Assembly (NCBI GenBank): GCA_963785755.1
Contig: CAWAXG010000065.1
Coordinates: 62,001 to 126,000 of the forward strand
From: JACCXG01 sp963785755
Lineage (GTDB): Bacteria; Acidobacteriota; Vicinamibacteria; Vicinamibacterales; 2-12-FULL-66-21
Direction: 5' to 3'
Length of the DNA stretch: 64,000 nt
Shown: piece by piece, positions 39,686 through 48,540 of the stretch
How the letters are laid out: the number at the start of each line of letters is the position of its first letter
Position numbering within the stretch: position 1 is the stretch's first letter
Notes under the pieces: model-generated
Database searches by the model: none
Told to the model about the DNA's origin: nothing
Seen by the model: only the letters and a program-made list of their open reading frames with translations
Position numbers and translations under genes: made by a program

Positions 39686-40075
39686 GTGAAAAAGGACGAG
39701 CGACTGGTCGAGACGTTCGCCGTGCTTCGCGGCATCCTCGAGCGCCACGCCAAGCAGGCGCGGGTGATGGTGGACAAGCCCGATGCCTTTCAGCTGGCCT
39801 CGCCGACACTGGTCGACCGGACGGGCAGACCGCTGTTCGTCGCCGCGGCGCAGATCATGAAGAGCTACGTCAGCTTCCACCTGATGCCGGTCTACGCGAT
39901 CCCCGAGCTCATGGCAGAAGTCTCTCCCGCGCTGCGCAAGCGCATGCAGGGCAAGGCCTGCTTCAACTTCCAGACGATCGACTCCGCGCAGGTGAAGGAG
40001 CTCGAGGCGCTGACGAAGAAGGGTCTCAAACAGTTCGAGAAGATCACGGTGCCCTGGAGTAGGAAGAGTAAGTAG
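39686..40075 (+). CDS. Conserved hypothetical protein, 129 aa
   Basis: The GTG start reads VKKDERLVETFAVLRGILER. Conserved-looking blocks are LASPTLVDRTGRPLFVAAAQ, MKSYVSFHLMPVY and LRKRMQGKACFNFQTIDSAQ, ending with a Lys-rich tail (PWSRKSK). There is no signal peptide or membrane helix, so it is cytoplasmic. The SYVSFHLMPVY/MQGKACFNF pattern recalls widespread DUF1801-like small proteins, but I cannot assign a function. It converges on the DUF3592 gene 12 bp away. Confidence 0.6.
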   Translation: MKKDERLVETFAVLRGILERHAKQARVMVDKPDAFQLASPTLVDRTGRPLFVAAAQIMKSYVSFHLMPVYAIPELMAEVSPALRKRMQGKACFNFQTIDSAQVKELEALTKKGLKQFEKITVPWSRKSK

Positions 40076-40087
40076 ACGACGGTCGGC

Positions 40088-40900
40088 TCACGCCGTTTGA
40101 ACCGGCCGGAACGTCGCCAGGTCCGGCCGCTCGCGCTCAAAGATCGCCAGGCAGTCGTCACCCGGCTTCCATTCGCCCGTCGCGATCTCGTCGGCGCTTT
40201 CCTGGGCGGCGCCGTCCGCATCGAGGTAAGCGAACCGGATCCGCCATCGTCTGGCGCCGAGGTATTCCACTGGCTCGACGGCGGTCACCACGGCCGGCGC
40301 CGTCACATAGCGGCGGCGCATCGTCGTCAACTTGCCTGACACGAGGCCAGCCGTCAGCAGGAAAGCTCCGGCAATGCCGATGTTCACCGCCACCGGGGCC
40401 CATCTGGAGTTCCCGGCGAGCCGGGGTTCGGTCCCGTTCTGCGACAGCCGGACGTCCACGCTCTCGCCGACGTGCAGCCGTCGCCACAGCGTTTCCGGGA
40501 CGAAGTCCCTGCCACGGCAGGCGTAGGGCCCTCCGCACGGATATCGATACTCGACGATCCACGCGGTCGGCGAGCCGGTGAGAATCAGCCTGCCGAGGAC
40601 GTCATGAATCGTGGAGCCCTCGGTCGTGAGATTCCGGATCAGGCGCGATCGCCGGCCGGCCCGGGTTCGGGGAGGGTCGTCATCGGTGGGGCTGGTCTTC
40701 TCGAGGACGACGCCGGCGACGACGCGGCCATCGGAGGAGCGGGCATGCTCACGGACCGCGAGGGTGAGCCCGTCATACGCCGCCATCGCGCCGAAGCCGC
40801 CAATCAGCAGCGCGGCAACGGTGCCGGGCTTCGATGATTGGCCATGGGTCATCCAGTACGCCCAGGCGACGAACATGCAGAGCGTGACGAGGAAGGTCAC
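40088..40900 (-). CDS. DUF3592-like membrane protein
   Basis: The 270-residue protein starts at GTG 40900 with TM1 (MTFLVTLCMFVAWAYWM) and TM2 (TVAALLIGGFGAMAAYDGLT). A soluble beta domain carries AWIVEYRYPCGGPYACRGRD and VGESVDVRLSQNGTEPRLAG. A third helix pair follows (VAVNIGIAGAFLLTAGLVSG) and then a second beta repeat (RRWRIRFAYLDADGAAQESA). The repeated 'Y-x-x-DG / G-x-x-V-x-V-x-Y' unit is typical of DUF3592, whose function is unknown. No ribosome site is obvious, so the start is uncertain. Confidence 0.65.
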   Translation of the reverse strand: MTFLVTLCMFVAWAYWMTHGQSSKPGTVAALLIGGFGAMAAYDGLTLAVREHARSSDGRVVAGVVLEKTSPTDDDPPRTRAGRRSRLIRNLTTEGSTIHDVLGRLILTGSPTAWIVEYRYPCGGPYACRGRDFVPETLWRRLHVGESVDVRLSQNGTEPRLAGNSRWAPVAVNIGIAGAFLLTAGLVSGKLTTMRRRYVTAPAVVTAVEPVEYLGARRWRIRFAYLDADGAAQESADEIATGEWKPGDDCLAIFERERPDLATFRPVQTA

Positions 40901-41089
40901 GCGGCATCATCAGCAAGCTTCTCGCCGGGTGAGTCGGTGATGGGACATCGAAGCGACAGCGCGCGACAGCGCCGTGACTCGATGGCGGATTTGTATCGAC
41001 GGTGACAGAATTCGTTGGCCGCCCTGCGCGGGCGGGGCACCGGTGGGTCCCCTTGACACGGCATGTGTGATGAATCCAGAGATACCGCA

Positions 41090-41506
41090 ATGCTGTTATT
41101 GTTCCTGATCTTCGGGATAGCGACCGTCGTCGTCCTGGGTTTCGCGCTGGTGTCGCTCATCGCCGGCGTAGGTATGTGCTTCAGCAAGCGATGGAGGATG
41201 GTCGGCATCTTTGTACTAATCGTCCCAACACTGTCAGCCGCGGCGGCGAGCCTCGGGAGTTGGGGATTGGCATTCATGGTCGCTTCGTTGTCGGATGGTG
41301 CGGCCACACCAGGGGCTTGGCAGCAGTGGCAGGTGTTGGCGATTTGGGCATGGCCCGCGGGCTTTGCGACCGGCGGGTTTGCGGGCGCCGGCCTGGGCCT
41401 GCTCATCAGTCTTCTCATCGCCAGGCGGCGCAGCAGGCTGTCTCGCCGATCAGATACGAACGGGACACGTGATCCACGAGTCCTGACAGTAGTTTCCGAG
41501 CCATGA
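41090..41506 (+). CDS. Small membrane protein of unknown function
   Basis: About 138 residues with three or four membrane helices: MLLLFLIFGIATVVVLGFAL, VGIFVLIVPTLSAAAASLGS, WQVLAIWAWPAGFATGGFAG and AGAGLGLLISLLIARRRSR. A charged tail follows. I prefer the ATG at 41090 to the one at 41063 because the helix starts there. Its TGA overlaps the start region of the GNAT gene, suggesting coupling. I do not recognise the family. Confidence 0.5.
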   Translation: MLLLFLIFGIATVVVLGFALVSLIAGVGMCFSKRWRMVGIFVLIVPTLSAAAASLGSWGLAFMVASLSDGAATPGAWQQWQVLAIWAWPAGFATGGFAGAGLGLLISLLIARRRSRLSRRSDTNGTRDPRVLTVVSEP

Positions 41507-41507
41507 T

Positions 41508-42140
41508 GTGCGCGACGAGCACGAGAACTCTCTGTCAGCGGCCCACATGCTTCTCGAGATCAGACAGGAATCGATCGCCGCGCTCGATCAGTACGCGAAC
41601 ATCCCGATCGCGTTCGAGGTCCGCGAGATCATCGAGGTCACCACCGATCCGGGCAGCAGCCGATTCACGCTGACCACCCGCCGCGTTCCTATCCCGTACA
41701 TCAAAGACTACGACGCCATCGGCGGCGAGGGCCCGCGTCAATGGGCACGACGCCTCGACCTGTCCAGGTGGGCCTTCTTTGCCGCGTTCATCGGCGATGA
41801 ACGGATCGGCGGCGCCGCGGTGGCTCGCGGCACCGCCGGGCTCGATCTGCTGGAAGGGCGGGATGACCTGGCCGCGCTCTGGGACCTTCGCGTGGCGCCG
41901 TCGCGACGACGGTGCGGCGCAGGCGGTGCGCTCTTCGCTGCCGCCGTGTCGTGGGCAGCGGCCGCTGGCTGCCGTCAGATCAAGATAGAAACACAGAACG
42001 TCAACGTCGCGGCGTGCCGGTTCTACGCGCGCAACGGCTGCATCCTGCGGGCGGTCAACCGCGGCATCTATCCCGCGTTCCCGGAAGAGATCCAGATGCT
42101 ATGGGACCGGGACCTCGGGACGCCGGCACCCTGCACCTGA
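41508..42140 (+). CDS. GNAT acetyltransferase, streptothricin-acetyltransferase-like
   Basis: The GTG at 41508 overlaps the previous stop; an internal ATG at 41547 (MLLEIRQESIAALDQY) is an alternative start. The protein has AFEVREIIEVTTDPGSSRFT, VPIPYIKDYDA, WAFFAAFIGDERIGGAAVAR, LWDLRVAPSRRRCGAGGALF (acetyl-CoA loop) and IKIETQNVNVAACRFYARNG, ending EIQMLWDRDL. The block order, with FEVREI, PYIKDYDAI and IETQNVNVAACRFY, recalls streptothricin acetyltransferases (SatA-type). That is a similarity by eye, not evidence of resistance. The acceptor is unknown. Two hairpins follow at 42191-42240. Confidence 0.75.
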   Translation: MRDEHENSLSAAHMLLEIRQESIAALDQYANIPIAFEVREIIEVTTDPGSSRFTLTTRRVPIPYIKDYDAIGGEGPRQWARRLDLSRWAFFAAFIGDERIGGAAVARGTAGLDLLEGRDDLAALWDLRVAPSRRRCGAGGALFAAAVSWAAAAGCRQIKIETQNVNVAACRFYARNGCILRAVNRGIYPAFPEEIQMLWDRDLGTPAPCT

Positions 42141-42190
42141 ACGGCAAGCCATCGGGTCGCGATCGTCCTCGCATCGCTGCCGCGCGCGAC

Positions 42191-42208
42191 CGGTGGAACA
42201 ATCCACCG
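42191..42208 (+). terminator. Hairpin downstream of the GNAT gene
   Basis: CGGTGGA-ACAA-TCCACCG is a perfect 7-bp stem with a 4-base loop, 50 bases after the stop. It is probably part of a termination region with the next hairpin. Confidence 0.45.
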
Positions 42209-42216
42209 AAACGCGA

Positions 42217-42240
42217 GCGCAATGCGCGAAAACATTGCGC
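42217..42240 (+). terminator. Second hairpin (GCGCAATG-N8-CATTGCGC)
   Basis: An 8-bp perfect stem with loop CGCGAAAA, 8 bases after the first hairpin. It is followed by ATTTACAGTAAAAG, an AT-rich tail unusual for this region. From here to 42486 (about 245 bp) I see no gene. Confidence 0.45.
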
Positions 42241-42486
42241 ATTTACAGTAAAAGAAGTAGGCTCTGTGTGCGGTCGCGTCACGGCCGCGTCCAACTTCGA
42301 TGTCGTAGCCCGTCACCGGGCGAGCCGCCACACCCTAGTTGAGCGTTCCGAACGCCACAGAGGTGCCGCGGTGCCCGAACCTCCTTTTTTCAGAGCCGGA
42401 CGTCACCCGTTCAGCCGAGCGCTGGGCGCAGGTGGCAGGGACGCCGTATGCGCCGGCCCCGGCGACGGGACAGTGAGGAGACGGTT

Positions 42487-42792
42487 TTGACAGCGACTCT
42501 TGCGGACATCGACCTGGTTTTGACGCGCATCGAGCGCCTGGCGAAAGAGCTCCGGGCGGATCCGGCTGGACGTGTGCGGCGCTCCGCGCGCGAGCTGCGG
42601 TCGGTGTTCGCGCACCGCCAGGCGATGGAGCCCGCCGTCGCGCGCGTACGCGACTGTGTAGCCGTGCTGCGGCGCGAGAATCACGGCACGCGTCGCGAGT
42701 TTCAGCGACGGGCGGCCGGCGTCGATCACCTCGAACAGGTCGTCGAGAACGAGCTCCTGCCGAACCTCCGCCGGATTGGCTTCGACGTGTGA
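42487..42792 (+). CDS. Small helical protein of unknown function
   Basis: I place the start at TTG 42487 because GAGGAG lies 7 bases upstream. The product (about 101 residues) is almost all helix: LADIDLVLTRIERLAKELRA, ARELRSVFAHRQAMEPAVAR and VDHLEQVVENELLPNLRRIG, with heptad-like spacing. No signal peptide or known domain is seen. It lies 8 bp before the zinc-ribbon gene on the same strand, so the three small genes to 43206 are probably one transcript. Confidence 0.5.
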   Translation: MTATLADIDLVLTRIERLAKELRADPAGRVRRSARELRSVFAHRQAMEPAVARVRDCVAVLRRENHGTRREFQRRAAGVDHLEQVVENELLPNLRRIGFDV

Positions 42793-42799
42793 GACGCCC

Positions 42800-43012
42800 A
42801 TGAGAGATCACTTGAGATCCGCCCAGAATTTACCCACCGAGCCCGTCGCCGCGCCAACGACGTGCCCCTCGTGCCGATCGTCTGAAATCACCACGACGAG
42901 CAAGGCCGTGACACTAAACGCGTACTGGCGATGTGTCACATGCGGCGAGGTCTGGAACGTCGCACGCCGCGAAGCCAACCGGTATAGCAGATTCGGCTCA
43001 TTCAGGAGTTGA
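42800..43012 (+). CDS. Small zinc-ribbon protein (70 aa)
   Basis: The ATG at 42800 gives a basic leader and one zinc ribbon: CPSCRSSEITTTSK, 20-odd residues, then WRCVTCGEVWNV. It ends RYSRFGSFRS. The two CxxC knuckles about 21 residues apart make a classic treble or ribbon site. Such stand-alone ribbons are common in Acidobacteriota and uncharacterised; nucleic-acid or protein binding is possible. The gene is 5 bp from the next zinc-ribbon gene. Confidence 0.6.
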   Translation: MRDHLRSAQNLPTEPVAAPTTCPSCRSSEITTTSKAVTLNAYWRCVTCGEVWNVARREANRYSRFGSFRS

Positions 43013-43017
43013 CGTCC

Positions 43018-43206
43018 ATGACCGACCACAAACTCGCGCCGCGTCCCGCCGTGCACCACTGCCCGGTCTGCCACTTTCCCCAGACCAAGATCCAGCGCCA
43101 GCTGGGAGGCGAAAAGCACGGCTCCACGAACTACGTGTGCGCTCGATCGGGTGACTGTGTGCTCGGGATCAACCTGACGAAGGTCGAGAACTGGGTCGCC
43201 GTCTGA
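43018..43206 (+). CDS. Second small zinc-binding protein (62 aa)
   Basis: The ATG at 43018 encodes MTDHKLAPRPAVHHCPVCHF, then TKIQRQLGGEKHGSTNYVCA and DCVLGINLTKVENWVAV. Cys-Pro-Val-Cys pairs with a later Cys-Ala and Gly-Asp-Cys, a plausible but looser zinc site. Its TGA stop (43204-43206) is part of the first unit of the TGAACCC array. Function unknown. Confidence 0.55.
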   Translation: MTDHKLAPRPAVHHCPVCHFPQTKIQRQLGGEKHGSTNYVCARSGDCVLGINLTKVENWVAV

Positions 43207-43233
43207 ACCCCTGAACCTTTGAACCCTGAGCCC
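43202..43233 (+). repeat. 8-bp TGAACCC array (4 units)
   Basis: Units read TCTGAACC, CCTGAACC, TTTGAACC, CTGAGCCC. The first unit supplies the stop codon of the zinc-binding gene. The array ends 6 bp before the stop of the convergent PL11 lyase gene. Confidence 0.8.
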
Positions 43234-43239
43234 CGGCCT

Positions 43240-45573
43240 CTACCGCGGGCTCAGCGGAACGGCGACGGCCACGGTCTGGAGAGTCACGTTGCCGGCCGCA
43301 TCCGTGCCCGCGACCTGGATCGTGTAGACGCGCCCCGTGCCCGTCCCCGATCGCTCCGCTCTCAGGGCGACCGTCAGTGGCCCCGTAATCTCCCAGTCCG
43401 GCTCGGTATCGCCGTCATCGTCGCCGTTGACGGGCTCGTTGCTCGTCACGCTGACGATGCGCGCCGTCGGCGCCGGATCGATGAGGTCGACGAGCTCGAC
43501 ATTCAGTGATACGGACACCATCTGATGCGTCGGCGGCCAGAGCACCGCAGCCGATGCGGTCAGGGTCTTGAACGCCGGAGGGGACGTATCGCGATGGACG
43601 ATCGGCGGTTTCGGCGGTTGCGACATGCCCTCGCCCAGGAAGAACCCGGGGTGGGGAGGCTGGTTGTAGGCGACGTTCTGCCACGCGATCCCGAGACGGT
43701 ATTGAGGATCGTGCATCAGCGTGTAGATCCGGTTGTTGGCCGGCACCGTCGTCGAATAGACGCGCAGCGCGGTGTTGTCGGACGTGCGCCAGATCACTTC
43801 TTCACGCCAGTCGCCGAACAGGTCGGCAGTCAGCGCCGCATTCGCCTTGGTGCCGTTGTTCGACGCGGCACCGGTCGCGGTCAACAGCCTGACCAGCGAA
43901 CCGGCATTCCAGTCCCACTTGCTGATCCAGTTGCTGTCCTCGATCTCGCGCAGCAGATCGGCGTCCCACCAGACCGCGTGATTCACGGAATCCGGCGCAT
44001 CGGCGATCCGCTGTCCCTGACCGTCGAGCAAGCCTGCAGATGTTGCGCCCCAGAATTCGTAGCCGGGATAGCGGGGATCGATGTCGGCGGCCATTCCGCG
44101 TCCGACGTCCATGCCGGGCAGCATGCTCCAGATGATCGCGCCCGTGCGTGCGTCGTAGAGCGCCATGCCCGGTGTGCCGAGCGCGATGGTCTGGCCTTCG
44201 CTCTCGTGGATGCCGAAGACTTCGAGGCCGGGCCTCTCCGTCACCATGTCGCTGACGTGCATCGCGTCGCCATGCCGCAGTCCGGTCGTGAAGAGTCCGG
44301 CGCCGTTGTCATCGACGACCATCGAGCCGTAGACGATTTCGTCCTTGCCGTCGGCATCGACGTCGGCGATCGACAGGTTGTGATTGCCCTGACCCGAGTA
44401 GGGCGAGGCGCTGGCCCAGGGGAATCCCCCGGTCGCGACTCCTGAATCGAAGACCCACCGGGACGTGAGCTGGCCGCCCCTCCAGTCCCATGCCGCCAGC
44501 ACGGAGCGGCCGTAGTAGCCGCGGGCCATGATCACGCTTGGCAGATGGCCGTCGAGATACGCGACGGCGGCAAGCATGCGGTCGCCGCGGTTGCCGTTGG
44601 TGTCGGTGTTGCCGTTGCCGCCGACTCCGCCCCAGCCACCGATGGGATCGCGGCCCGGCAGGTAGTCCGCCGTCGCCAGCGCGGCGCCGGTCAGGCCATC
44701 GAAGATGGTGAAGTATTCAGGGCCGGCGAGGACCTTCCCGTAGCGAGCGTCGTTCGTCGCCAGGACTTGAATGCCGTCGGTGGGCACGATCAGCGAGCGG
44801 TAGTCCTTCGACGCGTCGCCAATCACGGTGCCGCGGCCATCGACCGTGCCGTCGGCCGTCTTGCACGCGACTTCGGCGCGGCCGTCGCCGTCGAGGTCGT
44901 AGACCATGAACTGCGTGTAGTGCGCGCCGGCCCTGATGTTCCGGCCGAGATCGATCCGCCAGAGCCGCGTGCCATCGATCCGGTAGGCGTCGATGAGCTG
45001 ACGGCCCGACAATCCTGCGCTGGCGTTGTCACGCGAATTCGATGGATCCCACTTCACGACGATCTCGTACTCGCCGTCGCCGTCGAGGTCGCCGACACTC
45101 GCGTCGTTGGGGCTGTAGGTGAAGTTGCTCGTCGGCGATCCGGGGGGAACTTCGACGCTGCCGCCCGCGGGCCGATCGAGCGGGACGGTCAGGTATTGCT
45201 GGACCGGCGCGTTCGCGGGAAGCACGAACGGCGTGCTGGCGGCGAGCTCGGTTCCCGCGAGTACCGGTCGAACAGCGTAGCTGTTCGCCTGGCTCACGTC
45301 GGCCGAGACGTCGACCAGGTTGGTCGTTGCGGTCAGCGGAGCATCGTTCACCTTGACCGGCGCGCTGGCGCCGGTCGCGCGATAGACATTGAATGCGACA
45401 TCAGAGGGATCCGTGCCCAGCAGACGCCATCCGATGTAGACCGTCGTCTCGCTCGCGCGAATGGCGATGACGCCACGGCCGAGATTTTCCGCGACGTACT
45501 GCGCCGGCAGCGTGGCGGGGTAGAGCAGGCAGGCCCATGTCGTCACGATCGCGATGCGAAGGTTGTTCGTCAT
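43240..45573 (-). CDS. Rhamnogalacturonan lyase, PL11 family, exported
   Basis: 777 residues with AGGGACG upstream and a signal peptide (RIAIVTTWACLLYPATLPAQ). The N-terminal fibronectin-like RGI-lyase domain begins AENLGRGVIAIRASETTVYI. The eight-bladed propeller follows, with repeated calcium-type loops (VGDLDGDGEYEIVVKWDPSN, VYDLDGDGRAEVACKTADGT, IADVDADGKDEIVYGSMVVD) and PL11 signatures (GGWGGVGGNGNTDTNGNRGD, YTLMHDPQYRLGIAWQNVAY, GFFLG). A C-terminal Ig-like domain of about 120 residues (LWPPTHQMVSVSLNVELVDL...) is an extra. The enzyme cleaves the rhamnogalacturonan I backbone of pectin by beta-elimination outside the cytoplasm. YesW/YesX are characterised relatives. Confidence 0.9.
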   Translation of the reverse strand: MTNNLRIAIVTTWACLLYPATLPAQYVAENLGRGVIAIRASETTVYIGWRLLGTDPSDVAFNVYRATGASAPVKVNDAPLTATTNLVDVSADVSQANSYAVRPVLAGTELAASTPFVLPANAPVQQYLTVPLDRPAGGSVEVPPGSPTSNFTYSPNDASVGDLDGDGEYEIVVKWDPSNSRDNASAGLSGRQLIDAYRIDGTRLWRIDLGRNIRAGAHYTQFMVYDLDGDGRAEVACKTADGTVDGRGTVIGDASKDYRSLIVPTDGIQVLATNDARYGKVLAGPEYFTIFDGLTGAALATADYLPGRDPIGGWGGVGGNGNTDTNGNRGDRMLAAVAYLDGHLPSVIMARGYYGRSVLAAWDWRGGQLTSRWVFDSGVATGGFPWASASPYSGQGNHNLSIADVDADGKDEIVYGSMVVDDNGAGLFTTGLRHGDAMHVSDMVTERPGLEVFGIHESEGQTIALGTPGMALYDARTGAIIWSMLPGMDVGRGMAADIDPRYPGYEFWGATSAGLLDGQGQRIADAPDSVNHAVWWDADLLREIEDSNWISKWDWNAGSLVRLLTATGAASNNGTKANAALTADLFGDWREEVIWRTSDNTALRVYSTTVPANNRIYTLMHDPQYRLGIAWQNVAYNQPPHPGFFLGEGMSQPPKPPIVHRDTSPPAFKTLTASAAVLWPPTHQMVSVSLNVELVDLIDPAPTARIVSVTSNEPVNGDDDGDTEPDWEITGPLTVALRAERSGTGTGRVYTIQVAGTDAAGNVTLQTVAVAVPLSPR

Positions 45574-45811
45574 GTCACGTCCCTATGAGTCGCTCTACGC
45601 TGGCGACGGCGCTGCCAGCAGGAAAGGCCGCGACGATAGCGTTCGATTGCCGGCGGATCAACGGACGTTGTGCTCGAGTTGTCATGTTTCGCAGCGTGAA
45701 TCGTGATTGCCGCGCTGGGTCGCATTTTTCTAGCGGCTGCGCGGGTTTCTCGCAATGCCCGAGCTGGGTCGAGGGTCCTCGTGCGTGTTTGGCGGGCTGA
45801 AACTGATCCTG

Positions 45812-45900
45812 GAGGACGGGAGGCTCGAAGTTTCTTCTAGGACGGAGAGGACGGGAGGTTTATTGCCGCCAGAGTCTGTCCGCGAAGTCCGCGAATTGCC
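45812..45900 (-). repeat. Degenerate CCTCCC-family repeats and an esterase-tail relic
   Basis: On the minus strand ACCTCCCGTCCTC and CCTCCCGTCCTCC occur around 45810-45860. At 45868-45895 the strand can be read QFADFADRLWR, nearly identical to the FADFADRVWR tail of the esterase at 48541, 28 bp with one mismatch. The 400 bp between the PL11 lyase start and the permease at 46025 contain no intact gene. Confidence 0.45.
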
Positions 45901-45972
45901 TTCATCCGCTGAGCGCTGCCGTTTCCCGCTCCGACTTGGGGGACTCGGACGATGTGTGATGAAATCCCGAGT

Positions 45973-46018
45973 CTCGGAACCTTCGAACCCGAACGCTTGA
46001 ACCCCTGAACGCTCGAGT
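45973..46018 (+). repeat. 8-bp TGAACCC array (about 5 units, one irregular)
   Basis: CTCGGAAC, CTTCGAAC, CCGAACG, CTTGAACC, CCTGAACG and CTCGAGTG lie immediately before the permease start at 46025, occupying the place where a ribosome site is expected. Confidence 0.65.
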
Positions 46019-46024
46019 GTTGTC

Positions 46025-48438
46025 ATGATGCGCGATCTGCGGTACGGCGCCCGTGGTCTGTTGCGCGCGCCTGGATTCACTGCTGTCTCCATCCTCACCC
46101 TCGCGCTTGGCATCGGCGCGGTCACCGTGATCTACAGCATCGTCCACAACGTGGTCGTGGCCCCGCTGCCATACCGCGATGCCGATCGGCTGGTGAACGT
46201 GTTCGTCGAGGATGGCCAGACGGGTCGCGTACGCGGGACGTTCGCCCGCGACGAGATGCTCGCGTTCCGCGATCAGAGCAGCGTCTTCGAGGACGTCATC
46301 GGCACGCTCGGGCAGGGCGTCCGCTATGAAGCGGCCGACGGTGTGGAGTACCTGCGCGGGGTGTGGGTTACTCCGAATTTTTTCGACTTCATGGGCTTGA
46401 AGGCTTTGCACGGCCGCACCATCGGCGCAGCGGACGGCAGGCCGGACGCGCCCGCCGTCGCCGTCCTCAGACATCGGGCGTGGGTGACGTACTTCGGCGG
46501 CGATCCGGCCGTTGTTGGTAGAACGGTGGTTCTCGATGGCGTGCCGCGAACGATCGTCGGCGTCATGCCGCCGAGATTCACCTGGCACGCGGCGGATCTC
46601 TGGATGCCTGCGCCGATTGAGGGACCGCCACGGGTGCGGCGCCGGCGGGACGAAACTTCCAGGCGCGTCTGAAGCCGGGGGTCACGTTGGAGGAAGCAGG
46701 GGCGCAGCTCCAGACCATCGCCGCCAGGCGCGCGCGCGAGTATCCGAAGGACTACCCGGAAAAGCTGCGGATGCAGGTGGTGAACGTGATCGCCTACACG
46801 GTCGGGCCGTTCAGCGGCGTGCTCTACACCACGTTGGCTGCGGTGACGCTGCTTCTGCTGATTGCCTGTTGCAACGTGGCCAACATGCTGCTCGCCCGCG
46901 GCACCACGCGCGAGCGCGAGATGATGCTGCGCATGGCGCTCGGCGCCGGCCGCGGCCGCATCGTCCGCCAGCTGATGATCGAGAGCCTGCTCCTGGCCGC
47001 GGGCGGGGCGGCGTTCGGGTGCCTCCTTGCCTACGCTGGCATCGACGCGATTGTCGCGCGGCTGCCGCAGAATCCGCTGCCCGGCGAAGTGGACATTGCG
47101 CTGAATACGCCCGTGCTTCTGTTCAGTCTCCTGGCCGCGAGCCTCTCGGCCGTGGTGTTCGGCGTGGCGCCGGCGCTGTATACGGCCAGACGCGATCTCG
47201 TGAGCGGCGGCTTCAGGAGCGCCGGCAAGGTGGCCGGCGGCCGCGGCCGGGTCAGAAACGGGCTCGTTGCCGCCGAAATCGCCCTTGCGCTCGTGCTGGT
47301 CATGGGCGCCGGGTTGCTGATGCGCAGCTTCATCTCGGTGACGCGCGTCGATCTCGGGTTCAACCCTGACACGTGCTGATCGTCGCGGGAGTGGCCTTCC
47401 CGCCCGGTCGTTACACGACGGCAGCGGAGAAGCAGCGTTTCTATCGGGAATCGCTCGAGCGAATTGGATCGCTGCCGGGCGTGCGGGCGGTGGCCGCCAC
47501 GACCAGCATCCCGCCGTTCGACGTGGGCTCCGCCATCCGTCTGGAGCTGCTGGGTGCGCCGTCGCCGGACGAATGGCGGACCGTCGTCCAGCCCGTCACG
47601 GCGGCTTACTTCGACACGCTCGGCGTTCAGCTCACGCAGGGAACGATCTTCAAGGACCTCGGTGTTGACGAAATGCCGAGAGTCGCGATCGTGAATCAGA
47701 CGTTCGTCAATCAGTATTCCAGCGGCCACGATCCGACAGGCAAGCAGATCAGGCTGACGCCGCTCGCCGGACCATCCGATCCCACCCGGCACGGTCTTCT
47801 GGAGATTATCGGAGTCGTCGGCCGACGTGAAGAACCAGGGGCTGGGTCAGCCCTCTCAACCGCAGGTCTACGTTCCGTGGTCCAGCGCCTCACGTGGCAA
47901 CCCGCAGCTGCTGGTGCGAACGGCCGGCGACCCGGCGGCGTCGCTGAGCGCAATTCGCCGGGAGCTGGCTTCGGTCGATCGTCAGGTAGCTGTTCTACAG
48001 CTGCGGGCGCTGCCGGAACTTCTCGACCGGTCGTTCTACGCGCAACCTCGCTTCAGTCTGCTCGTGCTCGGCATCTTTGCCGCAACCGGCACGCTGCTCG
48101 TTGGTATCGGCGTCTTCAGCGTGATGGCGTACACGGTGTCGGTTCGGAGGAAGGAGATCGCGGTCCGCGTGGCGCTCGGTGCCAGCCGCGCGCAGTCGTA
48201 TCGCGTCATCCTTCGACTGGGAGCGCAGCTGCTCGCAGCAGGGGCCGGGATCGGGCTGGCCTTGAGCTTTGCGACGAATCGGGTCCTCGCCAGCCAGCTG
48301 TCGAACGTCTCTCCTCACGATCCGTTGACGCTTGCCGGCGCAACGATCCTCGTGTCGCTCATCGCGCTGCTGGCGTGCTACATCCCGGCCCGGCGCGCGA
48401 TCCGCGTCGAACCGATCACCGCGCTGCGGGAAGAGTGA
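46025..48438 (+). pseudogene. Orphan MacB/FtsX-type permease (ADOP), three frameshifts
   Basis: The product starts directly at the short leader MMRDLRYGARGLLRAPGF and lacks the longer N-terminus of its relatives. TM1 is [20 protein letters not shown]. The MacB-like domain (VTPNFFDFMGLKALHGRTIG), FtsX domain 1 (LLLLIACCNVANMLLARGTT), second periplasmic domain (VTAAYFDTLGVQLTQGTIFK) and FtsX domain 2 (FSVMAYTVSVRRKEIAVRVA) are all present, ending PITALREE. Frame changes lie near 46640, 47375 and 47825. No ribosome site is visible because the repeat array occupies the leader. Possibly dead; possibly sequence error. Confidence 0.75.
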
Positions 48439-48442
48439 CGCT

Positions 48443-48528
48443 CGCGAACACTTGAACACGAACTCGTGAACCGTTGAACTCTGAACCCGAACCGTTGAAC
48501 CGCTGAACTCTTGAATTGGTGAACCGAC
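48443..48528 (+). repeat. 8-bp TGAACCC-type array, longest and most diverged
   Basis: From 5 bp after the permease stop, about ten imperfect units follow (CGCGAACA, CTTGAACA, TGAACCGT, TGAACTCT, TGAACCGC, TGAACTCT, TGAATTGG, TGAACCGA and others). It lies between convergent permease and esterase genes. Confidence 0.7.
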
Positions 48529-48540
48529 CAGAAGTCGCTG

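Noticed and set aside
43240..45573. A complete pectin-degradation locus around the PL11 lyase
   Set aside because: No unsaturated glucuronyl hydrolase, SusCD pair or sugar transporter adjoins it; it stands alone among unrelated genes.
45755..46000. Small gene upstream of the permease
   Set aside because: Its codons come from repeat DNA and it lacks a ribosome site, domain or hydrophobic segment.
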